Assembly (NCBI GenBank): GCA_019750135.1 | Contig: JAIEOV010000007.1 | Coordinates: 186,001-250,000, forward strand | DNA length: 64,000 nt | DNA from: Reyranella sp. | GTDB lineage: Bacteria > Pseudomonadota > Alphaproteobacteria > Reyranellales > Reyranellaceae | Direction of reading: 5' to 3' | Shown here: in pieces, positions 50,099 to 58,570 of the stretch | How the letters are laid out: each line of letters starts with the position of its first letter | Position numbering within the stretch: position 1 is the stretch's first letter | The notes under the pieces: model-generated | The model's input: only the letters and a program-made list of their open reading frames with translations | The model's database searches: none | What the model was told of the DNA's origin: nothing | Made by a program: the position numbers and the translations under genes

Positions 50099-50533
50099 TT
50101 ATGGGCCAGGCTGCTGCGGCGACAGCTGCTGCAGGATCGATGCAAGGTCGATCCAGACATTCTCGCGCTTGATGTCGCCGTCGCCGGCAAACTCGATGAC
50201 GTGCAGCAGGCGGAACTGCAACGGACGATTGCCGCCCTCCAGGCCGAAGGGGCGGCCGACCGCACGTCCGCTCCATACCGATTCGTCGACCAGGAAGTCG
50301 TCACCGTAGAGCCGCTTGGTGCATTCCACCTTGCCGTCGGCAAGGTCGGTGAACAGGGCCTCATAGAAGCCGCGCGCCGCACCACGGCCTTTCGTCGGCC
50401 CGGTCGGCCAGCCGACGATATCGTGCTCAACGTCCGCCGACAGCGTCTTGAGGACGCCGTCGACATCGTCAGTCGCCTCGAAATGGAAGTGCTCGTCCAT
50501 CTTCCGGTCCATGTCCGTGCAGCTGAGCGCCAT
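50099..50533 (-). CDS. NTF2-like (SnoaL-type) protein
   Basis: A 144-residue alpha+beta-barrel protein: HFHFEATDDVDGVLKTL, VEHDIVGWPTG, ARGFYEALFTDLADGKVECT and LLHVIEFAGDGDIKRENVW are the strands and helices of the SnoaL/NTF2 fold. Such proteins are polyketide-cyclase-like or hydratase-like; the substrate is unknown. It is the first gene of the operon with the TetR regulator. GGAGGGG is visible just ahead of the ATG. An internal ATG at residue 8 is possible. Confidence 0.8.
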   Translation of the reverse strand: MALSCTDMDRKMDEHFHFEATDDVDGVLKTLSADVEHDIVGWPTGPTKGRGAARGFYEALFTDLADGKVECTKRLYGDDFLVDESVWSGRAVGRPFGLEGGNRPLQFRLLHVIEFAGDGDIKRENVWIDLASILQQLSPQQPGP

Positions 50534-50570
50534 GACCTGCCCCTCCTCATCGTGCGTTGAGAGGCTTTTA

Positions 50571-50593
50571 ATAAGACAACTGTCTCATGTCAA
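50571..50593 (-). promoter_or_regulatory. TetR operator inside a promoter
   Basis: ATAAGACA-AC-TGTCTCAT (50571-50588) is an 8-bp-arm palindrome with one mismatch. On the minus strand TTGACA (50588-50593) is a perfect -35, and the AT-rich ATTAAA just past the palindrome can serve as -10, so the operator lies between them. It sits about 40 bp ahead of the NTF2-like gene that precedes the TetR gene. The rest of the 50534-50799 gap holds no other gene. Confidence 0.65.
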
Positions 50594-50799
50594 GTAACAT
50601 GTCTACTCACCTTTCGCCGTCCTGAGATCGCACGGCTGGGCATCATTGAGCCTCCCTTTCCCGCCTATCGGACTCTGGCAGGTGCCGCGCAACAATCGCC
50701 GCATCGGATCGTTCGGCTGGCGGTCCGGCGATGACGGCTTTCCTTCCCCGGGCCGGTCGCGGGCCCTAGGTTGCCGCCGCAACACAGAAGAGGAACGAG

Positions 50800-51768
50800 A
50801 TGCTCAATCGCCGCGCCGTCGTCGCTGGCACGATTGCCACCCTCGCCCTGCCGCGCGCTGCCTCAGCGCAAGGCCCGGGCGGCACGATTCGCCTGGTCGT
50901 TCCCTACGGCCCCGGCGGCTCGACCGACACGTCCGCACGCGTCCTCGCCGAACGCATGGCGACCGATCTCGGCAAGACGATCGTCGTCGAGAACCGACCG
51001 GGCGGCGGCACGATGGTCGGCATGGTGAACGTCGCCAAGAGCAAGCCCGACGGCAACAGCCTGCTCCTCATGACGACCACGGCGGCCCTGCTGCCCGCCT
51101 TCGACATGCAGTTGCCGATCGATCCGCAGAAGGATCTCGCGATGGTTTCCCAGCTCGCCGACATCCCGTGCGTGCTGGCGGTGAATGCGAGCAACCCAGC
51201 CAAGACCTTCGCCGAGTTCCTCGAGTGGGTGAAGGCCCAGCCCGGCCCGGTCAACTACTCGACGTCGAGCACCGGCGGCCTGCCCCACCTATGGGGCGAG
51301 CTGATAAGCACCCGGACCAACGGCAAGCTGCAGCACATCCCCTACAAGGCCGCCGCCGAGGCGTTGCGCGATGCCGTCGCCGGTCACGTCCCGGCGTTCG
51401 TCGACGTCACCACGCCGGTCGACGCGCAGATCAATGCCGGCACGATGCGCGGCCTGATCTGCGGCGCAACCAAGCGCGTCGCCAACGTGTCGAGCGTGCC
51501 CACTGCTGCCGAGCTCGGCATGCCGGAGCTCGAGGCGGCCGTGTATTTCGGCGTCGCGACCACGGCCGGCACGCCGCCTGACGTCATCGCCTCCTGGAAC
51601 GCCGCCATCAACACGGCGCTGAAGGTCGACAGCGTGCGCGAGCGCCTGACCGGCCTGGGCTACATCCCCACCGGCGGCACGCCCGACGCCTACGCCAAGC
51701 GCCTGGCCGCGGAGACGGAGCGCTGGCGCAAGGTGATCAAGGCGGCAAACATCCCGGCGCCGACCTGA
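50800..51768 (+). CDS. Bug-family tripartite tricarboxylate transporter substrate-binding protein
   Basis: A 322-residue periplasmic binding protein. The signal peptide (MLNRRAVVAGTIATLALPRA, cleaved near ASA/QGP) is followed by the family blocks IRLVVPYGPGGSTDTSARVL, VENRPGGGTMVGMVNVAKS, FVDVTTPVDAQINAGTMRGL and so on. Bug proteins capture carboxylates for TTT transporters; no TctA or TctB membrane gene is adjacent, so this is an orphan receptor, common in such genomes. Confidence 0.92.
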   Translation: MLNRRAVVAGTIATLALPRAASAQGPGGTIRLVVPYGPGGSTDTSARVLAERMATDLGKTIVVENRPGGGTMVGMVNVAKSKPDGNSLLLMTTTAALLPAFDMQLPIDPQKDLAMVSQLADIPCVLAVNASNPAKTFAEFLEWVKAQPGPVNYSTSSTGGLPHLWGELISTRTNGKLQHIPYKAAAEALRDAVAGHVPAFVDVTTPVDAQINAGTMRGLICGATKRVANVSSVPTAAELGMPELEAAVYFGVATTAGTPPDVIASWNAAINTALKVDSVRERLTGLGYIPTGGTPDAYAKRLAAETERWRKVIKAANIPAPT

Positions 51769-51769
51769 C

Positions 51770-52114
51770 CTAGCCGTTGGCGCTGCGCGAATCGGGCGGC
51801 GCCTCGGCACGCTCGGTCATGCCGTAGTCGCGCACCACGCTGGCAATGCGCAGCCGATAGTCACGGAACACGCCCTCGCGGCCGCGCTTCTGCGCGGCGC
51901 GATGGTGCTCGACGTTGCGCCATGCCGCGACCGCGGCCTCGTCACGCCAGAAGGACAGCGACAGCAGCTTCGTCTCGTCGACAAGGCTCTGGAAGCGCTC
52001 GATACTGATGAAGCCGTCGATGCGCTCCAACTCGGGCTTGAGCGAAGCGGCGATGTCGAGATAGGTCTGCTTGTGGCCGTCGGCCGGCCACACTTCGAAG
52101 ATCACGGCGATCAT
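51770..52114 (-). CDS. Antibiotic biosynthesis monooxygenase-like (ABM) protein
   Basis: A 114-residue ferredoxin-like-fold protein: IAVIFEVWPADGHKQTYLDI, LKPELERIDGFISIERFQSL and SLSFWRDEAAVAAWRNVEHH are typical ABM-domain stretches. Many members are small quinol or haem-type oxygenases; others have no known function. The ATG overlaps the preceding hydrolase fragment by 4 bp. Only 1 bp separates its stop from the stop of the convergent Bug gene. Confidence 0.8.
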   Translation of the reverse strand: MIAVIFEVWPADGHKQTYLDIAASLKPELERIDGFISIERFQSLVDETKLLSLSFWRDEAAVAAWRNVEHHRAAQKRGREGVFRDYRLRIASVVRDYGMTERAEAPPDSRSANG

Positions 52115-52734
52115 GGCTTCTCTCCTTTCAGAGCGCGCCCCACCGATTCGTAGCGGACGCGGCGGCCGGTTTCGAGATGCATCAGGTGGGTGCCGGCGTC
52201 GAGCCTGGTGTCGAGCCGCTCGGGTGCCGACGTCGCCATCGCCAGCAACCCGGCGACATCGGCATCCGTACAAAGTGAATCCCAGGCGCCGCGCACGATG
52301 GCGAGCGGTCGCGTGAGCTCGGCCGGATTCCATGCGAGGTATCCGGCCCACGCATCGGCGTTGTCGGCGCGCGGGCCGTGGGGGATGCGCACGGCAGGCG
52401 GCGTGCGGCTGGCCGCATTGGGATCGCTCGCGAGATAGGCCGGCGCCCAGCGGTCGAAGGCGACCAGCAGCGGCGCGTGACTGCTGGGCACGTCCTCGGT
52501 GAAGCGGGCATGCTGCGCCTCGATCGTGACGTCGCTCCACGCGGGCAGGCTCGGCAGCACCGGTTTCGTGGCGCGCGAGGTGATGGGAGCAAACAGCACC
52601 AGCCGGTCGACATGCTCGGGCTCGGCGATTGCCGCTCGTGCCGCCGGCATGGAGCCCCAGGAATGGCTGGCGCCGGACGGCGAAAGGTCTGCTGGGTCAT
52701 GCCCAGGAGATAGTCCCCTTCGCATGACCGACAA
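52111..52734 (-). pseudogene. N-terminally truncated alpha/beta hydrolase
   Basis: The reading frame encodes a hydrolase from the nucleophile elbow (SHSWGSMPAARAAI) onwards, with the acid-containing stretch VRGAWDSLCTDADV and the catalytic His in GTHLMHLETG. The first ~90-100 residues (the strands before the elbow and oxyanion HG motif) are missing: the open frame starts about 20 codons before the elbow and nadC ends only 20 bp further upstream. Probably a decayed gene, though a short active form is not excluded. Confidence 0.7.
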
Positions 52735-52754
52735 TTCGGCGCCGACCGAACCGG

Positions 52755-53639
52755 TCAGGCTGCTGTCAGCCGCGCGTCAAGGTCTCGCAGGCGCTGCCAG
52801 TCCAGGCCGATATCGAGCACCTGCGCGCTGTGTGTCAGCCAGCCGGCCGAGATCAGGTCGACGCCGCTCGCCGCAATGGCGGGCGCGGTCGCGGGTGTGA
52901 TGCGGCCCGAGGCCTCGGTGATGGCCCGGCCGTCGATGCGACGCACGGCTTCGGCGAGAAGATCGGGGCCCATATTGTCGAGCAGCACCGCGTCGGCCTT
53001 CTCGGCCAGTGCCTCGTCGAGCTGGTCGAGGCGATCGATCTCGACCTCGATCTTGACGAGATGGCCGACACCGGCGCGCGCGGCGCGGATCGCCGCCGCG
53101 ACGCCGCCCGCCGCGGCGACATGGTTGTCCTTGATCAACACCGCGTCGTCCAAGCCGAAGCGGTGATTGACGCCACCGCCGGCGCGCACGGCGTATTTCT
53201 GCAAGGCGCGCAGGCCGGGCATGGTCTTGCGCGTGCAGCAGATGCCCGCCTTGCGGCCGCGCACCGCCTCGACGAGCGTCGCCGTCGCCGAAGCAACGCC
53301 GCTGAGATGTCCCAGGAAGTTCAGCGCCACGCGCTCGGCAGTCAGCATGCCACGCGCTGGTCCGGTGATCGTGGCGATGCGATCGCCAGGCTTCACGCGG
53401 CTGCCGTCGGGCCGCTCGATGCGCACCTGGATCGCCGGGTCGACCAGACGGAAGGCCAGCGAGGCTGCATCGAGGCCGGCGACGACACCGGTCTGGCGCG
53501 CAACCAAAGCCGTCTCGGCACGCAGCGTTGCCGGCACGATGGCGTCCGTCGTGAGGTCGCCGGCGCGGCCGAGGTCCTCCAGCAGGGCGGCGCGCACCGG
53601 CGCCTCGATCATCAGGGTGGGCAAGGGTGAAAGCGTCAT
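52755..53639 (-). CDS. nadC: Nicotinate-nucleotide pyrophosphorylase (quinolinate phosphoribosyltransferase)
   Basis: A 294-residue enzyme that makes nicotinate mononucleotide from quinolinate and PRPP. LTTDAIVPATLRAET, LLHLSG-type FLGHLSGVASATATLVE, CCTRKTMPGLRALQKYAV and VLIKDNHVAA are classical QPRT blocks; VLLDNMGPDLLAEAV and ITEASGRITP hold the C-terminal phosphate and Mg sites. Third gene of nadABC on the minus strand, 3 bp after nadB. Confidence 0.97.
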   Translation of the reverse strand: MTLSPLPTLMIEAPVRAALLEDLGRAGDLTTDAIVPATLRAETALVARQTGVVAGLDAASLAFRLVDPAIQVRIERPDGSRVKPGDRIATITGPARGMLTAERVALNFLGHLSGVASATATLVEAVRGRKAGICCTRKTMPGLRALQKYAVRAGGGVNHRFGLDDAVLIKDNHVAAAGGVAAAIRAARAGVGHLVKIEVEIDRLDQLDEALAEKADAVLLDNMGPDLLAEAVRRIDGRAITEASGRITPATAPAIAASGVDLISAGWLTHSAQVLDIGLDWQRLRDLDARLTAA

Positions 53640-53642
53640 GGC

Positions 53643-55205
53643 TCAGGCTCCGGCGACGAGAGGTTCGGGGACAGTAGAAATCGGCGCGGCACGGCAGACG
53701 AGCCGCGTGCCGGTATCGTGGACGCGCTGGACTAGCCGGCGCGCCCACGCGGCAGAGGTTTGCGGGAAGTCGGCGCGCCAATGGCCGCCACGGCTTTCCT
53801 CGCGCGCGAGGGCTGCCGTCGCGATCATCAAGGCGACCAGCGCCGGATCGGCTTCACTGCCGCCCTTGAAGGCGAGCTGCTGGAGATGCTCGACCGCGCG
53901 CTCCAGTCCGGTGCGGTCGCGCACGACGCCCAGCCTCTCGCTGATGGGCCCGCGCAGCGCCTTCACATCGGGCGCCGACGGCAAGGCAACCGGCCGCGCC
54001 ACGGGCAACGGTGCGGGCTCGATCGCGGCCAGGCTGTCGGCCACGGCGCTCGCCATGACCACCGCCTCGAGCAGCGAGTTGCTGGCCAGGCGATTGGCGC
54101 CGTGCAGGCCGCTGGCCGCCACCTCGCCGCAGGCCCACAGGCCCTCGATCGTGCTGCGGCCCTCGCCGTCCACCGCGATGCCGCCCATGTGGTAGTGCAC
54201 CGCCGGCCGCACGGGGATCGGCTGGCGTACGGGATCGATGCCCGCAGCGCGGCAGCGCGCCGTGATGCCGGGGAAGTGTTTTGCGAAATCCGCGCCGAGC
54301 GCCGGCCGGGCGTCGAGGAAGACGCGATGGCCAGCCGCGATGTGCGCCGCCACGGCGCGCGAGACGACGTCGCGCGGCTCGAGCTCACCACGGCCTTGGC
54401 CTGCCATGAAGCGCGCGCCGGTCTCGTCGACCAGCACCGCGCCCTCACCGCGCACGGCCTCGCTGACCAGCGGCATGGGGTCGAGCCCGACGTCGAGCGC
54501 CGTGGGATGGAACTGCACGAACTCCATGTCGGCCAGCGCCGCGCCCGCGCGCGCCGCCAGCGCCAGGCCCTGGCCGATCGCGCCCAGCGGGTTGGTCGTA
54601 TGGGCATAGAGCCCGCCCAGTCCGCCGGTCGCCAGCACGACCCGCCGGGTCGGCAGCAGGCAGGCATCGGAGGGACCAGCCGCCAGCACGCCGGCGATGC
54701 CGCGGTCGTCGACCAGCAGGCGGCGGGCTTCCAGTCCCTCGATCACCGTGATCGAGGGAATGGCCTGCACGGCCGCGACCAGGGCGCGCATGATCGCAGC
54801 GCCCGTGCCGTCGCCCGCGACATGGACGATGCGGCGGCGGGCGTGCGCGGCTTCCAGGCCGAGCGCCAGGCGGCCGGCTTTGTCGCGGTCGAAGACCACG
54901 CCATGGCGCTCGAGCTCGATGATGGCGGCAGGCGCCGCCGCGGCAATGCGGCTGACGACGACGGGATCGCTGAGGCCATCACCGGCCGCCAGCGTATCGG
55001 CGGCGTGCAGCGCCGGGTGATCGTCCTCGCCCACGGCGGCGGCGATGCCGCCCTGGGCCCAGGCTGACGCCGCGCCCTCATTGAGCGGCACCTTGGCCAG
55101 CAGGATGACGGGCCGTGGCGCCAGGCGAAGCGCCGTCATCAGCCCGGCAAGACCGCCGCCGATGATGACGGGGCAGCCCGTGAGTTCCGAGCGCATGGTC
55201 TGCAT
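53643..55205 (-). CDS. nadB: L-aspartate oxidase
   Basis: A 520-residue FAD enzyme that oxidises aspartate to iminoaspartate. The dinucleotide loop is VIIGGGLAGLMTALRLA, and EGAASAWAQGGIAAAVG with HAADTLAAGDGLSD follow. PTRRVVLATGGLGGLYAHTT, MEFVQFHPTAL and RFMAGQGRGELEPRDVVSRA are shared with fumarate reductases; VHYHMGGIAVDGEGR and HGANRLASNSLLEAVV hold the active-site region. GGAGGGCAAC precedes the ATG. Works with NadA in the cytoplasm. Confidence 0.96.
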   Translation of the reverse strand: MQTMRSELTGCPVIIGGGLAGLMTALRLAPRPVILLAKVPLNEGAASAWAQGGIAAAVGEDDHPALHAADTLAAGDGLSDPVVVSRIAAAAPAAIIELERHGVVFDRDKAGRLALGLEAAHARRRIVHVAGDGTGAAIMRALVAAVQAIPSITVIEGLEARRLLVDDRGIAGVLAAGPSDACLLPTRRVVLATGGLGGLYAHTTNPLGAIGQGLALAARAGAALADMEFVQFHPTALDVGLDPMPLVSEAVRGEGAVLVDETGARFMAGQGRGELEPRDVVSRAVAAHIAAGHRVFLDARPALGADFAKHFPGITARCRAAGIDPVRQPIPVRPAVHYHMGGIAVDGEGRSTIEGLWACGEVAASGLHGANRLASNSLLEAVVMASAVADSLAAIEPAPLPVARPVALPSAPDVKALRGPISERLGVVRDRTGLERAVEHLQQLAFKGGSEADPALVALMIATAALAREESRGGHWRADFPQTSAAWARRLVQRVHDTGTRLVCRAAPISTVPEPLVAGA

Positions 55206-55216
55206 GTTGCCCTCCT

Positions 55217-56191
55217 CTAACGGACCGCCAGCATGCGCTCGACGGCGCGGCGGGCGTCGGTGGCGACGGCGGGATCGATCGTCACTTCGTGCCGCATGGT
55301 CTCGAGCGCCCGGCGGATCTTGGGCAGCGTGATGCGCTTCATGTGCGGGCAGAGATTGCAGGGCCGCACGAAGTCGATGCCCGGGTTGAGGGCGGCAATG
55401 TTGTCACTCATCGAGCACTCGGTCATCAGCACGACGCGGCTTGGCTGCTCGCGCGTGACGTAATCGGCCATCGCGGCGGTCGAACCCGCGAAGTCGGCTT
55501 CCGCCACGACCTCGGGCGGACACTCCGGATGCGCCAGCACGACGACGCCCGGATGGCCGGCGCGCAGTTGGCGCACGTCGGCGGCCGAGAAGCGCTCATG
55601 GACCTCGCAGTGGCCCGCCCAGGTGATGATCTCGACGTTGGTCTCCTTGGCGATGTTCTGTGCGAGATATTCGTCGGGCAGCATGATCACCTTCGGCACG
55701 CCCAGGCTCTCGACGATCTTCCGGGCGTTACCCGACGTGCAGCAGATGTCGCTCTCGGCCTTCACCGCCGCCGAAGTGTTGACGTAGGTGACGACCGGCA
55801 CGCCGGGCCAGCGCTGGCGCAGCAGGCGCACGTCCTCGGCCGTGATCGATTCGGCAAGCGAGCAACCCGCGCGCAGGTCGGGGATCAGGACGCGCTTGGC
55901 GGGATTGAGGAGCTTGGCGGTCTCGGCCATGAAATGGACGCCCGCCAGGACGATCACGTCGGCATCGGCCTTCATGGCCTCGCGGGCGAGCGCCAGGCTG
56001 TCGCCGACGATGTCGGCCACGCCGTGGAAGATCTCGGGTGTCTGGTAGTTGTGCGCCAGGATGACGGCGTTCTTCTCGCGCTTCAGCCGATTGATGGCAT
56101 CGACATCGGGCGCAAACTCCGACCACTCGGCCGGCAGGATCACCGACTTCACCCGTTCGTAGAGCTGGCTGGCTGGGGCGATGGCATTCAT
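55217..56191 (-). CDS. nadA: Quinolinate synthase (4Fe-4S)
   Basis: A 324-residue enzyme that condenses iminoaspartate with dihydroxyacetone phosphate to quinolinate. The three cluster Cys are in [18 protein letters not shown] and [34 protein letters not shown] and [11 protein letters not shown] are further conserved stretches. First gene of nadABC; three operator sites lie in the 171-bp space between it and the upstream NadQ gene. Regulation by NadQ in answer to NAD status is likely. Confidence 0.97.
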   Translation of the reverse strand: MNAIAPASQLYERVKSVILPAEWSEFAPDVDAINRLKREKNAVILAHNYQTPEIFHGVADIVGDSLALAREAMKADADVIVLAGVHFMAETAKLLNPAKRVLIPDLRAGCSLAESITAEDVRLLRQRWPGVPVVTYVNTSAAVKAESDICCTSGNARKIVESLGVPKVIMLPDEYLAQNIAKETNVEIITWAGHCEVHERFSAADVRQLRAGHPGVVVLAHPECPPEVVAEADFAGSTAAMADYVTREQPSRVVLMTECSMSDNIAALNPGIDFVRPCNLCPHMKRITLPKIRRALETMRHEVTIDPAVATDARRAVERMLAVR

Positions 56192-56203
56192 GGGACACCT
56201 ATA

Positions 56204-56270
56204 TGCTCAATTTGAGTATATAAATGCTAAGTATGAGCATAAGGAGAGTCAAGAGTGCTCACCGTGAGCA
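56204..56270. promoter_or_regulatory. Three-site NadQ/NrtR operator array upstream of nadA
   Basis: Three 15-bp palindromes of the form TGCTCA-N3-TGAGCA: TGCTCAATTTGAGTA (56204-56218), TGCTAAGTATGAGCA (56225-56239) and TGCTCACCGTGAGCA (56256-56270). Starts are 21 and 31 bp apart (about two and three DNA turns), so all face the same side of the helix. The array lies right before nadA and just behind the nadQ gene. A lone half-site TGCTCA follows at 56311-56316. Confidence 0.8.
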
Positions 56271-56317
56271 TTTCGCTCTGTGCTGGCGGTCGTCCGGGGC
56301 ACTGGTCTCATGCTCAT

Positions 56318-56348
56318 CCGGACCGCCGGCCTCTGGCCGGCGGTCCGG
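56318..56348. terminator. Perfect 14-bp stem-loop after nadQ
   Basis: CCGGACCGCCGGCC (56318-56331), loop TCT, GGCCGGCGGTCCGG (56335-56348), placed just after the nadQ stop codon on the minus strand. It separates nadQ from the nadABC promoter region, but has no T-run. Core GGACCGC-GGCC is shared with the hairpin at 33267-33298, suggesting a dispersed palindrome family. Confidence 0.6.
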
Positions 56349-56362
56349 AAGACAATTCGCGT

Positions 56363-57283
56363 CTAGGCGCGCGCGAGGGGCAGCTTGGAGCCGGCGACGG
56401 CGCGTTCGAGCACGATCTCCCGCCGGAACCGGAAGAGCTTGGCCGGCCGGCCGCCGGTGCCGGCGGTCATGCCGCCCGTTTCCTCGACCAGGCCCTGCTG
56501 CTCGACCTGGCGGCGGAAGTTCTGCTTGTGCAGGGGCCGGCCGGCCAGCGCCTCGACGGCGCGCTGGAGCTGGCCCAAGGTGAAATCGGGTGGCATCAGC
56601 TCGAACACGACCGGCCGGTATTTGATCTTGGCGCGCAGCCGGGCGATGCCGGTGGCCAGGATGCGGCGATGGTCGTAGCGCATCGGCTCGCCCGGCACAG
56701 GATCGACGACGGGCTTGCGCGGACGGCCGGCCTCGGGCACCAGCCCGGCCTCATAGAGCAGTTCGTAGCGCTGCAGCATCAATTCCTCGTTCCAGGCGGA
56801 CAGGCCGAAGTTGCCTTCGACCCGCTGCCGGCGCTGCCGCCTGGCGTCGTCGGTGGCCGCATCGACCCAGCCCTTGAGTCGCGGCAGGATCGCCCGCGCC
56901 AGGACCTTGGGCTGGCCCTCGCGCCAGTCCTCCCAGGGGAAATAGCGATAGAAGCTCTGCCAGCCGGGCTCGTGCTGTCCAGCCGCGGCGCGCTCGCGTG
57001 TCAGGCCGAGATAGGAGATCGACACGATGCGATAGCCCATCGTGGATTCGCGGTAGCGGTCGGCGAAGGTGTAGAGCTGCTCGAGATAGCCCAGCGGATG
57101 ATGGGTCTGGCGTTCGATCCAGGCGCGCACGCCCGCCTGCAGGGTCGCATGATCGCCCTCGAACGGCCCGGACGGCAGCAGGGCGCCGTCCTCCAGGGTC
57201 AGGACCTGCGGCTCGTCGGCGATCAGCGCCACCAGCACTGCATTGAGTTCGACGGCGACGGGGCGAGGTCCGGTAGGGGGCAT
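56363..57283 (-). CDS. nadQ: NadQ/NrtR-like regulator of NAD biosynthesis (Nudix-like plus winged helix)
   Basis: A 306-residue two-domain regulator. The N-terminal Nudix-like domain (about 10-150; VELNAVLVALIADEPQVL, YLEQLYTFADR, YRIVSISYLGL) has lost the catalytic Nudix box: the usual REXXEE Glu residues are replaced in the ATLQAGVRAWIERQTHH stretch. The C-terminal winged helix (about 215-290) has FTLGQLQRAVEALAGRPL, NFRRQVEQQGL and GGRPAKLFRF. This is the COG4111/NadQ-NrtR architecture. It lies directly upstream of nadABC with an operator array in between, in line with the alphaproteobacterial NadQ regulon. Confidence 0.82.
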   Translation of the reverse strand: MPPTGPRPVAVELNAVLVALIADEPQVLTLEDGALLPSGPFEGDHATLQAGVRAWIERQTHHPLGYLEQLYTFADRYRESTMGYRIVSISYLGLTRERAAAGQHEPGWQSFYRYFPWEDWREGQPKVLARAILPRLKGWVDAATDDARRQRRQRVEGNFGLSAWNEELMLQRYELLYEAGLVPEAGRPRKPVVDPVPGEPMRYDHRRILATGIARLRAKIKYRPVVFELMPPDFTLGQLQRAVEALAGRPLHKQNFRRQVEQQGLVEETGGMTAGTGGRPAKLFRFRREIVLERAVAGSKLPLARA

Positions 57284-57328
57284 GTCGTGCCATTATGCCC
57301 GTTCCCGGTTGGGGATGGTTGCTCTGTC

Positions 57329-58543
57329 TTACCTCGGACCCCCAACGACCTTGTCGTCATGCAGCTTGCCGATCTCGCGATCGGAAAGCCCCAGGATGCC
57401 CGACAGGATCTCATCCGTATGCTGACCCAACATCGGGGCGACGCGCGGCAGCTCGCGTTCGAAGGCGCCGAACTGGAAGGGCGTCGCCGCCACCGGGTAG
57501 CGGCCGATGCCCGGCTGGTCGAGGACGGTGAACATCGGGTTGTCGAGCACGTTGGTCTTGTCGACCGCGAGCTCGCGGAAGCTCTGGTAGGGCGCCCACA
57601 GCGCGCCGGCCTTCTTCAGGGCCGCGCTCGCCTCGGCGGCGGTCTGCGCCGCCACCCATGGCTCGATCACGGCGCAGAGCTCGGCGCGCGCGATCCAGCG
57701 GCCGGCATCGGTCTTGAGGTCGACGCCCTTGGCCGCCTCGATCTTCTTGAACGCCTCGGCGAAGCCGCCGGCCTGGGCCAGGGCATCGACGTGCCGGTCG
57801 GAGAAGATGCAGATCATGACGAAGCGGCCGTCCTTGGTTTTGAAGTCACGGCCGAAGGTGCCGAAGATCTCGTTGCCGAAGCGCGGGCGGTCGACGTCGT
57901 TGACCGCGGCTTCGCCGATGTAGCCCAGCGCCGAGGTGGCGGCCAACGCCATATCCTGCAGCGGCAGCACGATGCGTTGCCCCTGCCCCGTCATGCGGCG
58001 ATGACGCTCGGCGGCGACGATGGCGAGTGCGCCGGCATAGGCAGTGGCGAGGTCCCACGGCGGCGCCACGGCGTTCACCGGCCCGTCATGGCCGACCGGG
58101 CCGGTGACCATGGGAAAGCCGGTGATGGCGTTCACCGTGTAGTCGACATGCGCGCTGCCGTCGCGCGCGCCGACGATGTTGAGCGCGATCAGGTCGGCGC
58201 GCTTCTTCGACAGCTCCTCGTAGGCGAGCCAGCCGCGCGCCGGCATGTTGGTCGTGAAGATGCCCGCGCCCTCGCCCGGCGCGGTGATCAGCGCGGTCAG
58301 AAGCTCGCGACCACGCGGGTTGCGCAAGTCGACAGCGATCGAGCGCTTGCCCTTGTTGAGACCTGCCCAGTAGATCGAGCGGCCGTCCTTGGTCACCGGC
58401 CAGCGGTCGCTGTCGAGACCGCCCTTGATGTCGTCGAAGCGGATCACGTCGGCGCCGAGCTGCGCCAAGGTCATGCCGCCCAACGGTGCAGCAATGAACG
58501 CCGAGCCTTCGACGATGCGAAGGCCGGCCAAAATGCCTGTCAT
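57329..58543 (-). CDS. CaiB/BaiF-family CoA-transferase
   Basis: A 404-residue class III CoA-transferase. LAGLRIVEGSAFIAAPLGGMT, LAQLGADVIRFDDIKGG and LNKGKRSIAVDLRNPRGREL are N-terminal family blocks, and the catalytic Asp is present in APPWDLATAYAGALAIV. The DDIKGGLDSDRW stretch resembles the alpha-methylacyl-CoA racemase/2-methyl-fumaryl-CoA type subset. Not adjacent to the CaiB pair at 34595-36804. Followed (on the minus strand) by nothing for 45 bp, then nadQ. Substrate unknown. Confidence 0.9.
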   Translation of the reverse strand: MTGILAGLRIVEGSAFIAAPLGGMTLAQLGADVIRFDDIKGGLDSDRWPVTKDGRSIYWAGLNKGKRSIAVDLRNPRGRELLTALITAPGEGAGIFTTNMPARGWLAYEELSKKRADLIALNIVGARDGSAHVDYTVNAITGFPMVTGPVGHDGPVNAVAPPWDLATAYAGALAIVAAERHRRMTGQGQRIVLPLQDMALAATSALGYIGEAAVNDVDRPRFGNEIFGTFGRDFKTKDGRFVMICIFSDRHVDALAQAGGFAEAFKKIEAAKGVDLKTDAGRWIARAELCAVIEPWVAAQTAAEASAALKKAGALWAPYQSFRELAVDKTNVLDNPMFTVLDQPGIGRYPVAATPFQFGAFERELPRVAPMLGQHTDEILSGILGLSDREIGKLHDDKVVGGPR

Positions 58544-58570
58544 CTTGCTTTTCCCGTGTCCGTCTCTGTC

